Assembly (NCBI GenBank): GCA_034189725.1
Contig: JAXHUK010000151.1
Coordinates: 1 to 28,323, forward strand
From: JAXHUK01 sp034189725
GTDB taxonomy: Bacteria > Chloroflexota > Dehalococcoidia > SZUA-161
Length of the DNA: 28,323 nucleotides
Direction of reading: 5' to 3'
Part shown: one piece after another, positions 17,861 to 25,457 of the stretch
Layout: every line of letters begins with the position of its first letter
How positions within the stretch are numbered: the stretch's first letter is position 1
Notes under the pieces: model-generated
What the model was told of the DNA's origin: nothing
The model's input: only the letters and a program-made list of their open reading frames with translations
Database searches by the model: none
Translations under genes and position numbers: made by a program

Positions 17861-17875
17861 CTTACAGGGTTGTGG

Positions 17876-19570
17876 TCAAGAACCCGCGTGAGTGCATATT
17901 GCATTAACCGAAAGGAGAGCGGAAGCTGAACCAAGCAGCCGTTTAGTATATGCCTGCTTCGGTGCAGCAACGATTTCATTCGAGAGCCCCTCTTCGATGA
18001 TACGTCCTTCCAGCATGACAGCTATTCTATCGCTTACCTTTCTGGCAGCAGCAATGTCGTGAGTAATGTAAAGCATGCTTAAACCACGATGCTCCTGTAG
18101 ATTAAGCAGAAGCTTGAGAATTTTAGCACCGACACTTGCATCTAGGAAAGCGGTAGGTTCATCGGCAATGAGCAGGTATGGATCCAGTATTAGAGCCCGG
18201 GCGATGGCGACCCGTTGTAACTCTCCACCGCTAAGATGATGAGGGTATGTGTTGAAAAACGCCTCGGTCTGAGGCAGTTCAACCTCTCCAATGGTTTGAA
18301 TTGCCTTCTCACTCCTTTGCTCTGTCGTTCCTATTCTTTGCACCTCAAGCGGCTCCATAACCAATTCAAGGACGGACAGACGGTGACTCAAGGATTCTCC
18401 TGGGTTTTGAAATATCATCTGTACCCGTTTATAAAAATCCTTACTTCTATTTACAACCTTTTCACTTTCAAGACTGATGGTCCCATCATATGTTGAATGT
18501 AGACCCATTATAGTCTTGGCCAACGTGGTTTTACCCGAGCCACTCTGCCCGACAAGCGCGAGAGTCTCCCCTGATTCAATACGCAGACTGACCGACTCAA
18601 CCGCTTTGAGCGAGCCGAACGACTGGGATAAATTGACGATAGATAACAACGTGACAATACCACCACGGTGACAGGCAACCCCTCTTCCCTGGCTTTGGAT
18701 AAGCGGCGGTACTTCCTTTGAGCATTTCTCTATTGCCTGGGTGCACCGTGGGTGGAACGGGCAACCGCTCACCGGTCGGGACATTCTCCCTTTGATTCCC
18801 TGCAGATCTTTTACTGTCGTCATGTTTGGGTAGGCCCGAATCAGTGCCCTTGTATATGGATGTCTCGGATGCCGCAGGACCTCTTGGGTGAGGCCACTCT
18901 CTATTATCCTTCCTCCATATAGAACGGCAAGTTTTTCGGATAACCGGCTGGCAGTATCAAGGTCATGGGTTATTACCAGCTTGGCTCGGTGACCATCAAT
19001 CTCTCCCAGTAAATTACCAAGCTCTTCCCTTGTGGTTACGTCAAGGGATGAAAGCGGCTCATCCAATATCAGAAGTTCAGGGTCATTAGCTAGTGCCATT
19101 GCCAAGAGGACTCGCTGTTGTTCTCCTCCGCTGAGCTGGTGCGGGTAGGCACTAAATCGCGCCTGGGATAGACCGAATCGCGCCAGCAACTCTCCAGCTT
19201 TGTCCAGTGCTTCACCTTTGTTCAGTAGCTTATGTTCAACCATCGGTTCGACTACCTGATCAAGGACGCAATGTACCGGATTCAGCACGTTATTCACATT
19301 CTGAAACAGCAGGGCAATCCGGTTCCATCTTATTTCCCGCATTTGCCTATCTGATAAGGCGAAAAGATCTTCACCGTTGAAGCAAATACTTCCCAGTATT
19401 TTGGCTTCTGCGAGACGCATAATGCTCATTCCCAAAGTAGTCTTTCCTGTTCCGGATTCTCCAATTATGGCCAGTGTCTCTCCATCAGCCAGATTAAGGT
19501 CCAAGCCGTTGAGGACCATATCATTTCCGTAGCTCACGCGCAGGTCTTTTATTTCAAGCAACGGTTTCAC
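17876..19570 (-). CDS. Fused two-domain ATPase of a peptide/nickel-class ABC transporter (DppD-DppF type)
   Basis: The 564-residue protein carries two complete ABC ATPase domains. Domain 1 has Walker A GESGTGKTT (38-46), signature LSGGEQQR and Walker B LLILDEPLSSLD. It ends in a DppD/OppD-type Cys motif, GCPFHPRCTQAIEKC (about 269-283) with a further Cys near 300, typical of oligo_HPY tails. Domain 2 has Walker A GQSGSGKTT (341-349), LSGGELQR and LLIADEPTAFLD. All residues for hydrolysis appear present in both. In most systems these are separate proteins. The start is GTG at 19568-19570; TTG at 19559-19561 fits the GAGAGGTG ribosome-binding site better and would remove three residues. It overlaps the upstream permease gene by 17 bases and is the last gene of the operon. 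Confidence 0.93.
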   Translation of the reverse strand: MKPLLEIKDLRVSYGNDMVLNGLDLNLADGETLAIIGESGTGKTTLGMSIMRLAEAKILGSICFNGEDLFALSDRQMREIRWNRIALLFQNVNNVLNPVHCVLDQVVEPMVEHKLLNKGEALDKAGELLARFGLSQARFSAYPHQLSGGEQQRVLLAMALANDPELLILDEPLSSLDVTTREELGNLLGEIDGHRAKLVITHDLDTASRLSEKLAVLYGGRIIESGLTQEVLRHPRHPYTRALIRAYPNMTTVKDLQGIKGRMSRPVSGCPFHPRCTQAIEKCSKEVPPLIQSQGRGVACHRGGIVTLLSIVNLSQSFGSLKAVESVSLRIESGETLALVGQSGSGKTTLAKTIMGLHSTYDGTISLESEKVVNRSKDFYKRVQMIFQNPGESLSHRLSVLELVMEPLEVQRIGTTEQRSEKAIQTIGEVELPQTEAFFNTYPHHLSGGELQRVAIARALILDPYLLIADEPTAFLDASVGAKILKLLLNLQEHRGLSMLYITHDIAAARKVSDRIAVMLEGRIIEEGLSNEIVAAPKQAYTKRLLGSASALLSVNAICTHAGS

Positions 19571-20399
19571 CTCTCAATCTGGGATCAAGGACGGACTCGG
19601 CAGCGTGACTGATAAACGTCAGCCCTACTATGGTCAAAGAGAGGGCTACGCCGGCAGGAACCAGCCACCACTGCCATACATTGAGGTAGCTGAACTTCAT
19701 GGCATCACGCATCATCATTCCCCAGCTTACCAGCATAGGGTCGCCAATCCCAAGGAAAGCCAGCCCGGCTTCAATGAAAACGGCCCGCCTAACGCCGTAG
19801 ATGAACTCAACCAACAGTATCGTGCCAAGGTCAGGCACAATGTGTCGCCAAGCAATATACAACAGACTGGCACCGAACGTACGGGAAGCATTGACATGCC
19901 CCCTCTCTTTGAGAGAAAGAGTTTGCGATCGTATGACTCTAGCACCACCCTGCCAGCTTAAGGCGGCAAGAAGCAGTATAAGGACGGGCAAATCAGGTCT
20001 GATATACGCAGCAACCAAAATGACCACTACTATCATAGGAATCACGATAAAGGCATCAACTATCCTCATGATTATCTTGTCATAAAGACCACCGATGAGC
20101 GCGGATGATACTCCGAACAGTACACTCAGTATTAGGCTCATGACGCCTACGCCGAAGCCAACCAGCAAGGAGGTTCGGGCGCCGTAAAGCAACTGGCTCC
20201 AAATATCCTGGCCTACCTGGTTGGTTCCGAGCCAGTGACTGGAAGAAGGCGCCAGCAGTGAGGCAACAGACTGCTGGTTGGGATCATATCTACTCAGGAA
20301 GGGAGCAAAGACAGCTATGGCAATTACCAGCAATAGGATAATAATTCCTGCTTTACCACTGTTGCTCTGTTTTACCTCTTTCTTCAGGCTAATATGCAT
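19554..20399 (-). CDS. ABC transporter permease, DppC/NikC type
   Basis: A 281-residue inner-membrane permease. After a cytoplasmic start and a first membrane segment (GIIILLLVIAIAVFAPFLSR), the HWLGTNQVGQDIWSQLLYGA stretch is characteristic of DppC/OppC/NikC proteins. Several further hydrophobic segments follow, and the coupling region is RVIRSQTLSLKERGHVNASR. Near the end, FISHAAESVLDPRLRGE is the usual C-terminal signature (normally DxLRDxLDPRLR). The ATG has GAGGG six bases upstream. It overlaps the upstream permease by 11 bases and the ATPase gene by 17. The substrate cannot be told from permease sequence. Confidence 0.93.
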   Translation of the reverse strand: MHISLKKEVKQSNSGKAGIIILLLVIAIAVFAPFLSRYDPNQQSVASLLAPSSSHWLGTNQVGQDIWSQLLYGARTSLLVGFGVGVMSLILSVLFGVSSALIGGLYDKIIMRIVDAFIVIPMIVVVILVAAYIRPDLPVLILLLAALSWQGGARVIRSQTLSLKERGHVNASRTFGASLLYIAWRHIVPDLGTILLVEFIYGVRRAVFIEAGLAFLGIGDPMLVSWGMMMRDAMKFSYLNVWQWWLVPAGVALSLTIVGLTFISHAAESVLDPRLRGETVA

Positions 20400-21360
20400 G
20401 GCCTACCCTCGGGTCAAGCTTCGGATAAACAAGGTCAACGGCAAAATTGACAACTAAAACCGAGACAGCTACCATCAGGAACACTCCCTGGATGACCGGA
20501 TAGTCCCGGGAAAGCAGAGCCTGATAGGTAAGCTGCCCCACTCCGGGATAAGCAAAGACCAGCTCCACGAAGAGAGCGCCGGTGACCACTCTGCCAAGCC
20601 ATATCCCAGTCATGGTAAGCACAGGGAGCATAGAATTTCTCCCTGCATGCCGGTATTTGAGTAGTCGCTGCGATAAGCCCTTTGCCCTGGCGGTAAGCAT
20701 GTACGGCTCTTTGAGCACCGTAATCATGGTATTTCGGGTGAGCAGGTAGCCACCGGCTAGATGAGCTAGAGTCAGAGCAGCTACCGGCAGGAACAAGTGC
20801 CTCAATATGTCTAGTAGCAAGGCAAACCCTGATAAACCAGAATAGGGAGTTAGTGCCCCAGCCAGCGGGAAGATTCCCCATGTCACCCCAAAAGCGATAA
20901 GCAATAATATGCCCAGAAAGAAATCAGGAAAGCCGTTCAGACTCATCAGCCCAGCTAGCATAGTACGATCAGTTTTGGAACCATGGCGCCACCCTGATTC
21001 AATACCTAGAATTATTCCCAGTGTGGTAGAAAGTACCAATGAAGTCCCTACCAGAAGTAGGGTCCATGGTAAGCGTCCGATGATTACTGATAACACCGGT
21101 GCATTATAGTAGTAAGAATAGCCCAGGTCGCCATGAAACAGTGCCAGAAAGTAAGCGCCGAGCTGCTGCCATAGCGGCTCATCAAGAGCAAAGCGCTCCA
21201 CGAGGTGAGCCTTGAGCTCCGGCGTCAAGGCAATCAGTGCTTCGTCACCATAGATAGCCATGAGAGGATCTCCTGGCATCATTCTGGGCAGCAAAAAATT
21301 GAGCAACAGGATAAATGCGAAGGCTATGGTGTAGGTGATAATGTTCCGCTTGCTGAGCAT
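20389..21360 (-). CDS. ABC transporter permease, DppB/NikB type
   Basis: A 323-residue membrane protein of the DppB/OppB/NikB class. The first membrane segment (YTIAFAFILLLNFLLPRMMP) leads to the family motif LPRMMPGDPLMAIYGD. The cytoplasmic coupling loop reads LTRNTMITVLKEPYMLTARA and KGLSQRLLKYRHAGRNSMLP. Near the C-terminus are VELVFAYPGVGQLTYQALLSRDYPVIQG, conserved in the family, and the DLVYPKLDPRVG ending. The ATG has GGGAG eleven bases upstream and the gene begins 21 bases after the DGC-TrmO stop. With its partner permease it forms the transmembrane pore of the importer. Confidence 0.93.
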   Translation of the reverse strand: MLSKRNIITYTIAFAFILLLNFLLPRMMPGDPLMAIYGDEALIALTPELKAHLVERFALDEPLWQQLGAYFLALFHGDLGYSYYYNAPVLSVIIGRLPWTLLLVGTSLVLSTTLGIILGIESGWRHGSKTDRTMLAGLMSLNGFPDFFLGILLLIAFGVTWGIFPLAGALTPYSGLSGFALLLDILRHLFLPVAALTLAHLAGGYLLTRNTMITVLKEPYMLTARAKGLSQRLLKYRHAGRNSMLPVLTMTGIWLGRVVTGALFVELVFAYPGVGQLTYQALLSRDYPVIQGVFLMVAVSVLVVNFAVDLVYPKLDPRVGHAY

Positions 21361-21381
21361 TTCGTTATGGTCTCCCTGAGA

Positions 21382-22395
21382 TTAGCAGGTTTCTTTGCTG
21401 TCACCACCTGTAATCAAACCTTGGGCGAACTCCCTTTCTATTCTGAGCATCCAGTCAGCTTCTTCCACATCATCACGTGCATAGTAGCTTGAGTGGTAAG
21501 GTTTGATATCTACTATGGGGCTGCCATCAAGCGCATCCAGTCCTTCTACCTTAAGCACATTCTCTTTGTGTTCCAGCAGTCGCACTACTGTAGCCAAAAT
21601 GGTATTGGGCCGTGCCGGGCTGCAGGTAGCGAAAATACCTACCAGCGGTAGGTCCTTTCTCCCCATGGGATGAGCCTTGATGAGGGAGCGTCCTTCAGGG
21701 GGAACACGATGTGCCCAGTAGAGAACCAGAAGGTGAGAGAAGTCTTCTATACCATCAAGAATACCAGCGAGGCTGCTATCGATTACAAGCTCCGATACCC
21801 TGGTTCGCCACTCTCGCCGCCCTTCCTCTGGCCGCCACTCTAGGTCGCCAACCTCAGCAACCAGACTTGGCTGCTTCACCTCGCTTCTGACCACTCCCAC
21901 AGGTTTCAGCAACATCTCAGATGAGCCTTTGCTCTTCTGCACTTTTTCTGGTGATTCCGCTTCACCGTCTCCTTTCTTTGCTAGAAGAGCGTCTACTTCC
22001 CTTTTGATGGTTCTGTAAACCCTGTCCTCCAGGTCCTTCGAAGGCAGCTTCTTTTCCTTTCGGATGCCAAGCAGTGAGGTAAGCTCGATATGATGGTCCA
22101 CCGTTATCCCCTCCCTCTCGATTAGCTTGGAACCGCACTGGACACCACAGGCATCAATTAAGATTCGTCTCTCCGATTTTTCCGTAATTTCCTTAAGCTT
22201 CCACGGTACTATTACCGCGGGAAGACATCCTATCTTAACTTCATCAGGGTTTTCCTCCCATATCCTGATACAAGCTCTTGAGGCGGCGACGCCCGTTGCA
22301 CATCCACCATAGCAGGTAAAAACCAGGAGCCTATAGGGTACGCTAGCTATTCCTGATTGTGCCTTCATTCCATCTCTTTGCAATTTGCAATTCAC
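21382..22395 (-). CDS. DGC-type putative zinc-binding domain fused to a TrmO/TsaA-like domain
   Basis: A 337-residue two-part protein. Residues about 20-110 resemble the DGC putative zinc-binding family: TCYGGCATGVAASRA, KIGCLPAVIVPW and IDACGVQCGSKLIE supply Cys at about 28, 32, 42, 57, 83 and 87. A charged linker (about 120-160) leads to a TrmO/YaeB-like domain (162-320). It starts LLKPVGVVRSEV and contains AHPMGRKDLPLVGIFATCSP, ARPNTILATVVRLL and VEGLDALDGSPIVDIKPY. TrmO proteins use S-adenosylmethionine to methylate t6A37 in tRNA. Here the usual RSPxRPNPIG segment reads CSPARPNTIL, so activity or substrate may differ. The start is uncertain: GTG at 22395 abuts its own ribosome-binding site, while TTG at 22381-22383 and ATG at 22366-22368 are alternatives. 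The surrounding genes suggest a job in metal handling. Confidence 0.82.
   Translation of the reverse strand: MNCKLQRDGMKAQSGIASVPYRLLVFTCYGGCATGVAASRACIRIWEENPDEVKIGCLPAVIVPWKLKEITEKSERRILIDACGVQCGSKLIEREGITVDHHIELTSLLGIRKEKKLPSKDLEDRVYRTIKREVDALLAKKGDGEAESPEKVQKSKGSSEMLLKPVGVVRSEVKQPSLVAEVGDLEWRPEEGRREWRTRVSELVIDSSLAGILDGIEDFSHLLVLYWAHRVPPEGRSLIKAHPMGRKDLPLVGIFATCSPARPNTILATVVRLLEHKENVLKVEGLDALDGSPIVDIKPYHSSYYARDDVEEADWMLRIEREFAQGLITGGDSKETC
22378..22390. promoter_or_regulatory. Paired TTGCAA half-sites at the start of the DGC-TrmO gene
   Basis: Two copies of TTGCAA (22378-22383 and 22385-22390) are separated by one base, 20 bases after the end of the substrate-binding protein gene. The same hexamer clusters upstream of fmdE and fur. 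If bound, it would favour a start codon downstream of the GTG, for instance ATG at 22366-22368. It could also be a chance repeat within coding sequence. Confidence 0.35.
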
Positions 22396-22410
22396 CTCCC
22401 TCTACTTCTG

Positions 22411-23982
22411 CTATTTCACAAAAGCCATCCTGTTCAAAGGAATGGGTATGCCGCTGGCCATACCATCCATAGTGTAAAACAGGTTGACAGTGCCATCGTG
22501 GGCCCAGTACCACTTGGGATAGTAAAGGGTCAACGCTGGCAAATCCTCAGCATAAACCTCCTGAATCTGGAATACCAGGTCTTTTCTGTTCTCAGCATCC
22601 ATCTCAGTTAGTTGTGCCTTAAGGAGCTGGTTTAATGTTTCATTTGATGTATACCGGGCACTATTGAATTTCTCGTCCATAATCACCCTTTTCAGAAAAG
22701 ACGGTTCATAGAGACCTCCATGCCCGTAGACAGATAGGTCAAAGTCCCAGGCTCCTACCTTGGCATCAACCGTCTTTGCTTCCATGGTTATGAAGTTTAT
22801 CTTTACGCCTGCTTCTTCCAGTTGCTGCTTGATGAATTGCCCAACCTCCTTGTAGTCAGCCGCAGCTATGAGCTCAAGACTAAGCTCTTCGCCATCTCTG
22901 GTAAAATAACCACCCTCCATCTGGTATCCCAGCCCTTCCAGAAACTGCTTTGCCCTGGCTGGGTCATACTCGTACTGCGGAATATCGGGGTTATACCAAT
23001 CGCTTGTTGGTGGCATCATACCCGGGCTACCAGCCAGGGCATGGCCACGTTGAGTGATCTGTACCAGAGCTTCCCGGTTTATAGCATAGGCCAGCGCCTG
23101 CCGGAACTGCGTGGAAGAAAGGGGTTCTTTGTGATGGTTTATGGTCATCTTGGCGTTCCAGGCAACCGGTGCCGTGATTACGGTAAGCCCTGCATCTTCC
23201 ATTTCAGAAACAACCTCGGGAGGTATGTCACCGGCACTCACTGAGCCTTCCTTCAGTGCCGCCGGGATCATCTCGGCACTTATTTTGACGAACTTAATTT
23301 CGTCCACAAAAGGTTTCCCTAGATAGTAGTCATTGTATACTTTGTAAAGATAGGTACCATGTTCTTTGCTGTAGTCTGCTAACGTGTAGGGACCAGTCCC
23401 AATTACAGCTTCCGGAGCCACAAATTTCTCAGGTTCTTCGATATTCTCCCAGATGTGCCTGGGCATTATGGGCTGAGTTCCGGCAACATCTTGGAAGAAC
23501 GGAGCATAAGGCTTGCTTAGATACAGTTTTACCGTGTATTGATCAATTGCTTCAGCCGATTTGACAATACTGTTGTCAACCCACTGATACAGGTGCTTTC
23601 GGGTATAGTCAAAGGTGAAAACCACGTCATCAGCGGTGAACTTGGTGCCATCGTGCCAGGTGACGTCGTTACGCAGTTTAAATATATAGGCGTTTTCTTC
23701 GGCAACATATTCCCATTCCTCAGCTAACTGTGGGGTGAAGACGGAGACATCTTTCCAGACGAGGGTTTCAAAGACGAAGCTCATACGGACGTAACCGGGC
23801 CCGCGGGAATAATGGGCATAAGGAGAAGGATATCCCCAGTCACCAGTAGAATCGGCTATCGTATAGGATTCAATCTGAGAGCTCACCGGAGCTTTTCCGT
23901 TGCTGCAAGCCGGAAGCAATAACAGGACAATAGCTATGATGATAATTGTTGCTTTAGGCAATAACTTACGTATTCTCTTCAT
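22411..23982 (-). CDS. Lipoprotein substrate-binding protein, family 5 (peptide/nickel class)
   Basis: The 523-residue protein starts at ATG 23980-23982, chosen because it gives a perfect lipoprotein signal: MKRIRKLLPKATIIIIAIVL, then a lipobox LLPAC with the lipidated Cys at about 27, and AAAGGA lies eight bases upstream. The frame is open for 69 more codons upstream, but that stretch is unlike any protein. SBP_bac_5 hallmarks are the N-terminal ETLVWKDVSVFTPQLAEEWE, the RNDVTWHDGTKFTADDVVFT stretch, and SSTQFRQALAYAINREALVQ later on. The family binds peptides, nickel or nickel chelates, and other small solutes; the ligand cannot be read directly. It would be anchored outside the cytoplasmic membrane and deliver its ligand to the permeases encoded downstream. 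Confidence 0.93.
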   Translation of the reverse strand: MKRIRKLLPKATIIIIAIVLLLLPACSNGKAPVSSQIESYTIADSTGDWGYPSPYAHYSRGPGYVRMSFVFETLVWKDVSVFTPQLAEEWEYVAEENAYIFKLRNDVTWHDGTKFTADDVVFTFDYTRKHLYQWVDNSIVKSAEAIDQYTVKLYLSKPYAPFFQDVAGTQPIMPRHIWENIEEPEKFVAPEAVIGTGPYTLADYSKEHGTYLYKVYNDYYLGKPFVDEIKFVKISAEMIPAALKEGSVSAGDIPPEVVSEMEDAGLTVITAPVAWNAKMTINHHKEPLSSTQFRQALAYAINREALVQITQRGHALAGSPGMMPPTSDWYNPDIPQYEYDPARAKQFLEGLGYQMEGGYFTRDGEELSLELIAAADYKEVGQFIKQQLEEAGVKINFITMEAKTVDAKVGAWDFDLSVYGHGGLYEPSFLKRVIMDEKFNSARYTSNETLNQLLKAQLTEMDAENRKDLVFQIQEVYAEDLPALTLYYPKWYWAHDGTVNLFYTMDGMASGIPIPLNRMAFVK

Positions 23983-24025
23983 ATAGATTATCCTTTCTTG
24001 TTTCTTTTCTTCTCTGAATATGGCT

Positions 24026-24208
24026 TCAGTTATAATGGTCCATTTCATGATGCTTGCACTCGACTCCATGAATCGCGTATTTCGCCCTGACACCATCCAT
24101 GCCAGGCCAGGCAAGAATAGGTTTGTATCCGCAGGCCGTTTCCTCTGCCGCCATCCACAGTGTTGCCTCACCCGTATCCCGTGAGACATCCAATCTGAAA
24201 TCCGTCAT
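24026..24208 (-). CDS. 60-residue protein with Cys/His-rich C-terminus
   Basis: A short but well-supported gene: the ATG is preceded by a perfect AGGAGGT five bases upstream, and it fits exactly between fmdE (37-base gap) and the lipoprotein gene (43-base gap) on the same strand. The protein begins MTDFRLDVSRDTGEATLWMA and ends VECKHHEMDHYN; there is another Cys in ETACGYKP. Two Cys and three His in 60 residues, with four of these five in the last ten, suggest metal binding. It has no signal peptide or membrane segment. I recognise no family. Its position in a Fur-regulated transporter operon next to FmdE makes a small metal carrier or sensor possible, which is inference. Confidence 0.7.
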   Translation of the reverse strand: MTDFRLDVSRDTGEATLWMAAEETACGYKPILAWPGMDGVRAKYAIHGVECKHHEMDHYN

Positions 24209-24246
24209 GGGGCACCTCCTAAATGGAATCGACTAGCTGAATAACA

Positions 24247-24936
24247 TCAACGCATGATGGCAGATATACCGTCTCCTGCAAGCTGGTAATAAGCTTGATC
24301 GGAGCAGGGTAGGCATATAGGTTTGCCGTCTTTCATCCTGACACGGGGCTCCATGACGTTTTCGCCGCATACGGAGCACTTAACGCTGGAGAAAATCCGG
24401 GCGTAGGCGAGTACATCAATATTAACCTTTTTAACGTCGAGGACTTCTTCATCAGGAAGCTCCAGGACTTTGAAAGACAGCTCTTTCCATAGCTCGGTAA
24501 GCCTCCGGCTCTCATCCTCACTGCGACTCTGCTTTATCACCACCTTATCCCAGAGTTCGTTGGCTTCCGGGGAACGCTCCTGATTCACCCGGTCAAAATT
24601 GACCGATACTCTTACGCCTTCTCCTGTCCTTTTAGCCAAAGTAAAGGCAGTTTTTCCATAGTCACGGTATACCAGCCCATTGTTACCGAAGGAGCAACCG
24701 GTAACCATCTGAACACCATCACTGAAGCAGTTATTGGTTTCCACGATAGCGACAACTTCTTCCATACCTGTTGACCTTACCCCCAGCTCTTTAACGGCCC
24801 GCGCAGCGGCCTTCACACCCATCGCCGAGCCGGGACAGAAATGACCGTGCAGTAATCCGCTTATCTCCAGTAGCCGGGTCAGATTGTTGGCAGCTATGGC
24901 ATCCTCTATTTCTTGCCTGGGATTATCTTTACTCAA
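24247..24936 (-). CDS. FmdE-family metal-binding protein with C-terminal zinc finger
   Basis: The 229-residue protein is an FmdE (formylmethanofuran dehydrogenase subunit E) family member. The N-terminal part has LLHGHFCPGSAMGVKAAARA (about 29-48), then ETNNCFSDGVQMVTGCSFGN (Cys about 70 and 81) and the RDYGKTAFTL stretch, all typical. The C-terminus has a four-Cys zinc ribbon, CSVC and CLPC about 20 residues apart. Many bacteria with FmdE-like proteins lack methanofuran, and the family is often next to metal transporters, so the name should not be taken as a function. The start is TTG (24934-24936), chosen because AAGGAGG lies five bases upstream; a longer frame would begin inside the operator-like sequence. 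It is the first gene after the TTGCAA-bearing promoter region. Confidence 0.88.
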   Translation of the reverse strand: MSKDNPRQEIEDAIAANNLTRLLEISGLLHGHFCPGSAMGVKAAARAVKELGVRSTGMEEVVAIVETNNCFSDGVQMVTGCSFGNNGLVYRDYGKTAFTLAKRTGEGVRVSVNFDRVNQERSPEANELWDKVVIKQSRSEDESRRLTELWKELSFKVLELPDEEVLDVKKVNIDVLAYARIFSSVKCSVCGENVMEPRVRMKDGKPICLPCSDQAYYQLAGDGISAIMR

Positions 24937-24961
24937 ACCTTCCTCCTTGTTATAGATATGC

Positions 24962-24994
24962 ATTGCAATTATAATTATTTGCAATTAGTTGCAG
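24962..24994 (-). promoter_or_regulatory. Operator-like TTGCAA cluster over the fmdE -10 region
   Basis: TTGCAA lies at 24963-24968 and 24979-24984, and TTGCAG at 24989-24994. The first two belong to a 7-base inverted repeat (ATTGCAA 24962-24968, TTGCAAT 24979-24985). Read on the minus strand, TATAAT (24968-24973) is immediately followed by TGCAA, the same 11 bases as at the fur promoter. A repressor bound here would block the -10 box. No clear -35 box is visible. The hexamer is the half-site of Nur boxes (TTGCAA-N5-TTGCAA), although the spacings here are 10 and 4. Confidence 0.6.
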
Positions 24995-25003
24995 TAAAAA
25001 GGC

Positions 25004-25061
25004 AAAAAAATATATGGGCTCTCACCTATTTTCATATTTTTTTACATTCTTCACAGAGCCC
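25004..25061 (-). terminator. Candidate terminator at the 3' end of fur
   Basis: On the minus strand GGGCTCT (25061-25055) and AGAGCCC (25022-25016) form a 7-base inverted repeat around a 32-base loop that contains the fur stop. A run of seven T follows five bases later. The loop is long for an intrinsic terminator, so termination may be partial and allow read-through into fmdE. Confidence 0.4.
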
Positions 25062-25442
25062 GTTTATAACCAGGTGTTTGAAATTGACACTGAAGCCGTA
25101 TTTGTTGGCGAGTGATTCTTCCACTGTTGCGAAAAGTTCTTCATCACACTCTATAGTTTTCCCACACTTACTGCATACCAGGTGATGGTGGTGACATTCC
25201 TCGGCATGGTGATAGATAGCATGGTCTCCTAGGTCGCTTTTAAAAACACACCCCGTTCTTTCGAGGAGCTCCAGAGTGCGATAAATAGTTGACTTATGCA
25301 CTTCAGGCATCCTGGCCTGCACATGGGCGATAATCTCCTCGGCTGTAAGATGAGCATCAGCTTCGTGGATGGCATCTACAATTAGTCTCCGCTGGGGAGT
25401 CAGTTTCAACCCTTTTTCTTTTAACGTAGCAATGCAACTCAT
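25032..25442 (-). CDS. Fur-family metal-responsive repressor
   Basis: A 136-residue Fur-superfamily protein. The DNA-binding domain includes GLKLTPQRRLIVDAI and MPEVHKSTIYRTLELLERTG (about 11-63). The dimerisation/metal domain has YHHAEECHHHHLVCSKCGK (about 77-95) and a terminal CEEC, so both CxxC pairs (Cys 90/93 and 130/133) of a structural zinc site are present. The His-rich stretch suits a regulatory metal site. Which metal is sensed (Fe, Zn, Mn, Ni, or peroxide as in PerR) cannot be told from these residues alone. The ATG at 25440-25442 is preferred over an upstream in-frame TTG, which lies within the promoter -10 box. It lies directly upstream of the fmdE-transporter operon and shares operator sequence with it, arguing for autoregulation and control of that operon. 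Confidence 0.93.
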   Translation of the reverse strand: MSCIATLKEKGLKLTPQRRLIVDAIHEADAHLTAEEIIAHVQARMPEVHKSTIYRTLELLERTGCVFKSDLGDHAIYHHAEECHHHHLVCSKCGKTIECDEELFATVEESLANKYGFSVNFKHLVINGLCEECKKI

Positions 25443-25457
25443 ACTTAATGCACCTGG

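Larger units (their letters stand above)
17457..17875. other. 419-base gene-free region between two leftward units
   Basis: This AT-rich gap separates the ABC transporter operon from the winged-helix gene. I see no plausible coding frame. It contains the promoter at 17584-17613, an inverted repeat at 17780-17806 and a terminator-like hairpin oriented to the plus strand at 17830-17860. A plus-strand small RNA ending at that hairpin is possible, but I could not identify a convincing plus-strand promoter. Confidence 0.5.

Noticed and set aside
17776..17979. 67-residue minus-strand frame overlapping the ATPase 3' end
   Set aside because: It overlaps the ATPase coding sequence in another frame, with no ribosome-binding site and no similarity that I can recognise.
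23983..24189. N-terminal extension of the substrate-binding protein (69 extra residues)
   Set aside because: The lipoprotein signal and ribosome-binding site place the start at 23982, and the extension overlaps the small Cys/His protein gene in another frame.
24937..24984. Longer fmdE starting upstream at TTG 24982-24984
   Set aside because: That start would sit in the operator-like repeat with no ribosome-binding site; TTG at 24934-24936 has AAGGAGG at the right distance.
24962..24994. Canonical Nur box at the fmdE promoter
   Set aside because: Half-site spacings are 10 and 4, not the 5 reported for Nur boxes, so I keep only the weaker claim of Nur-like half-sites.
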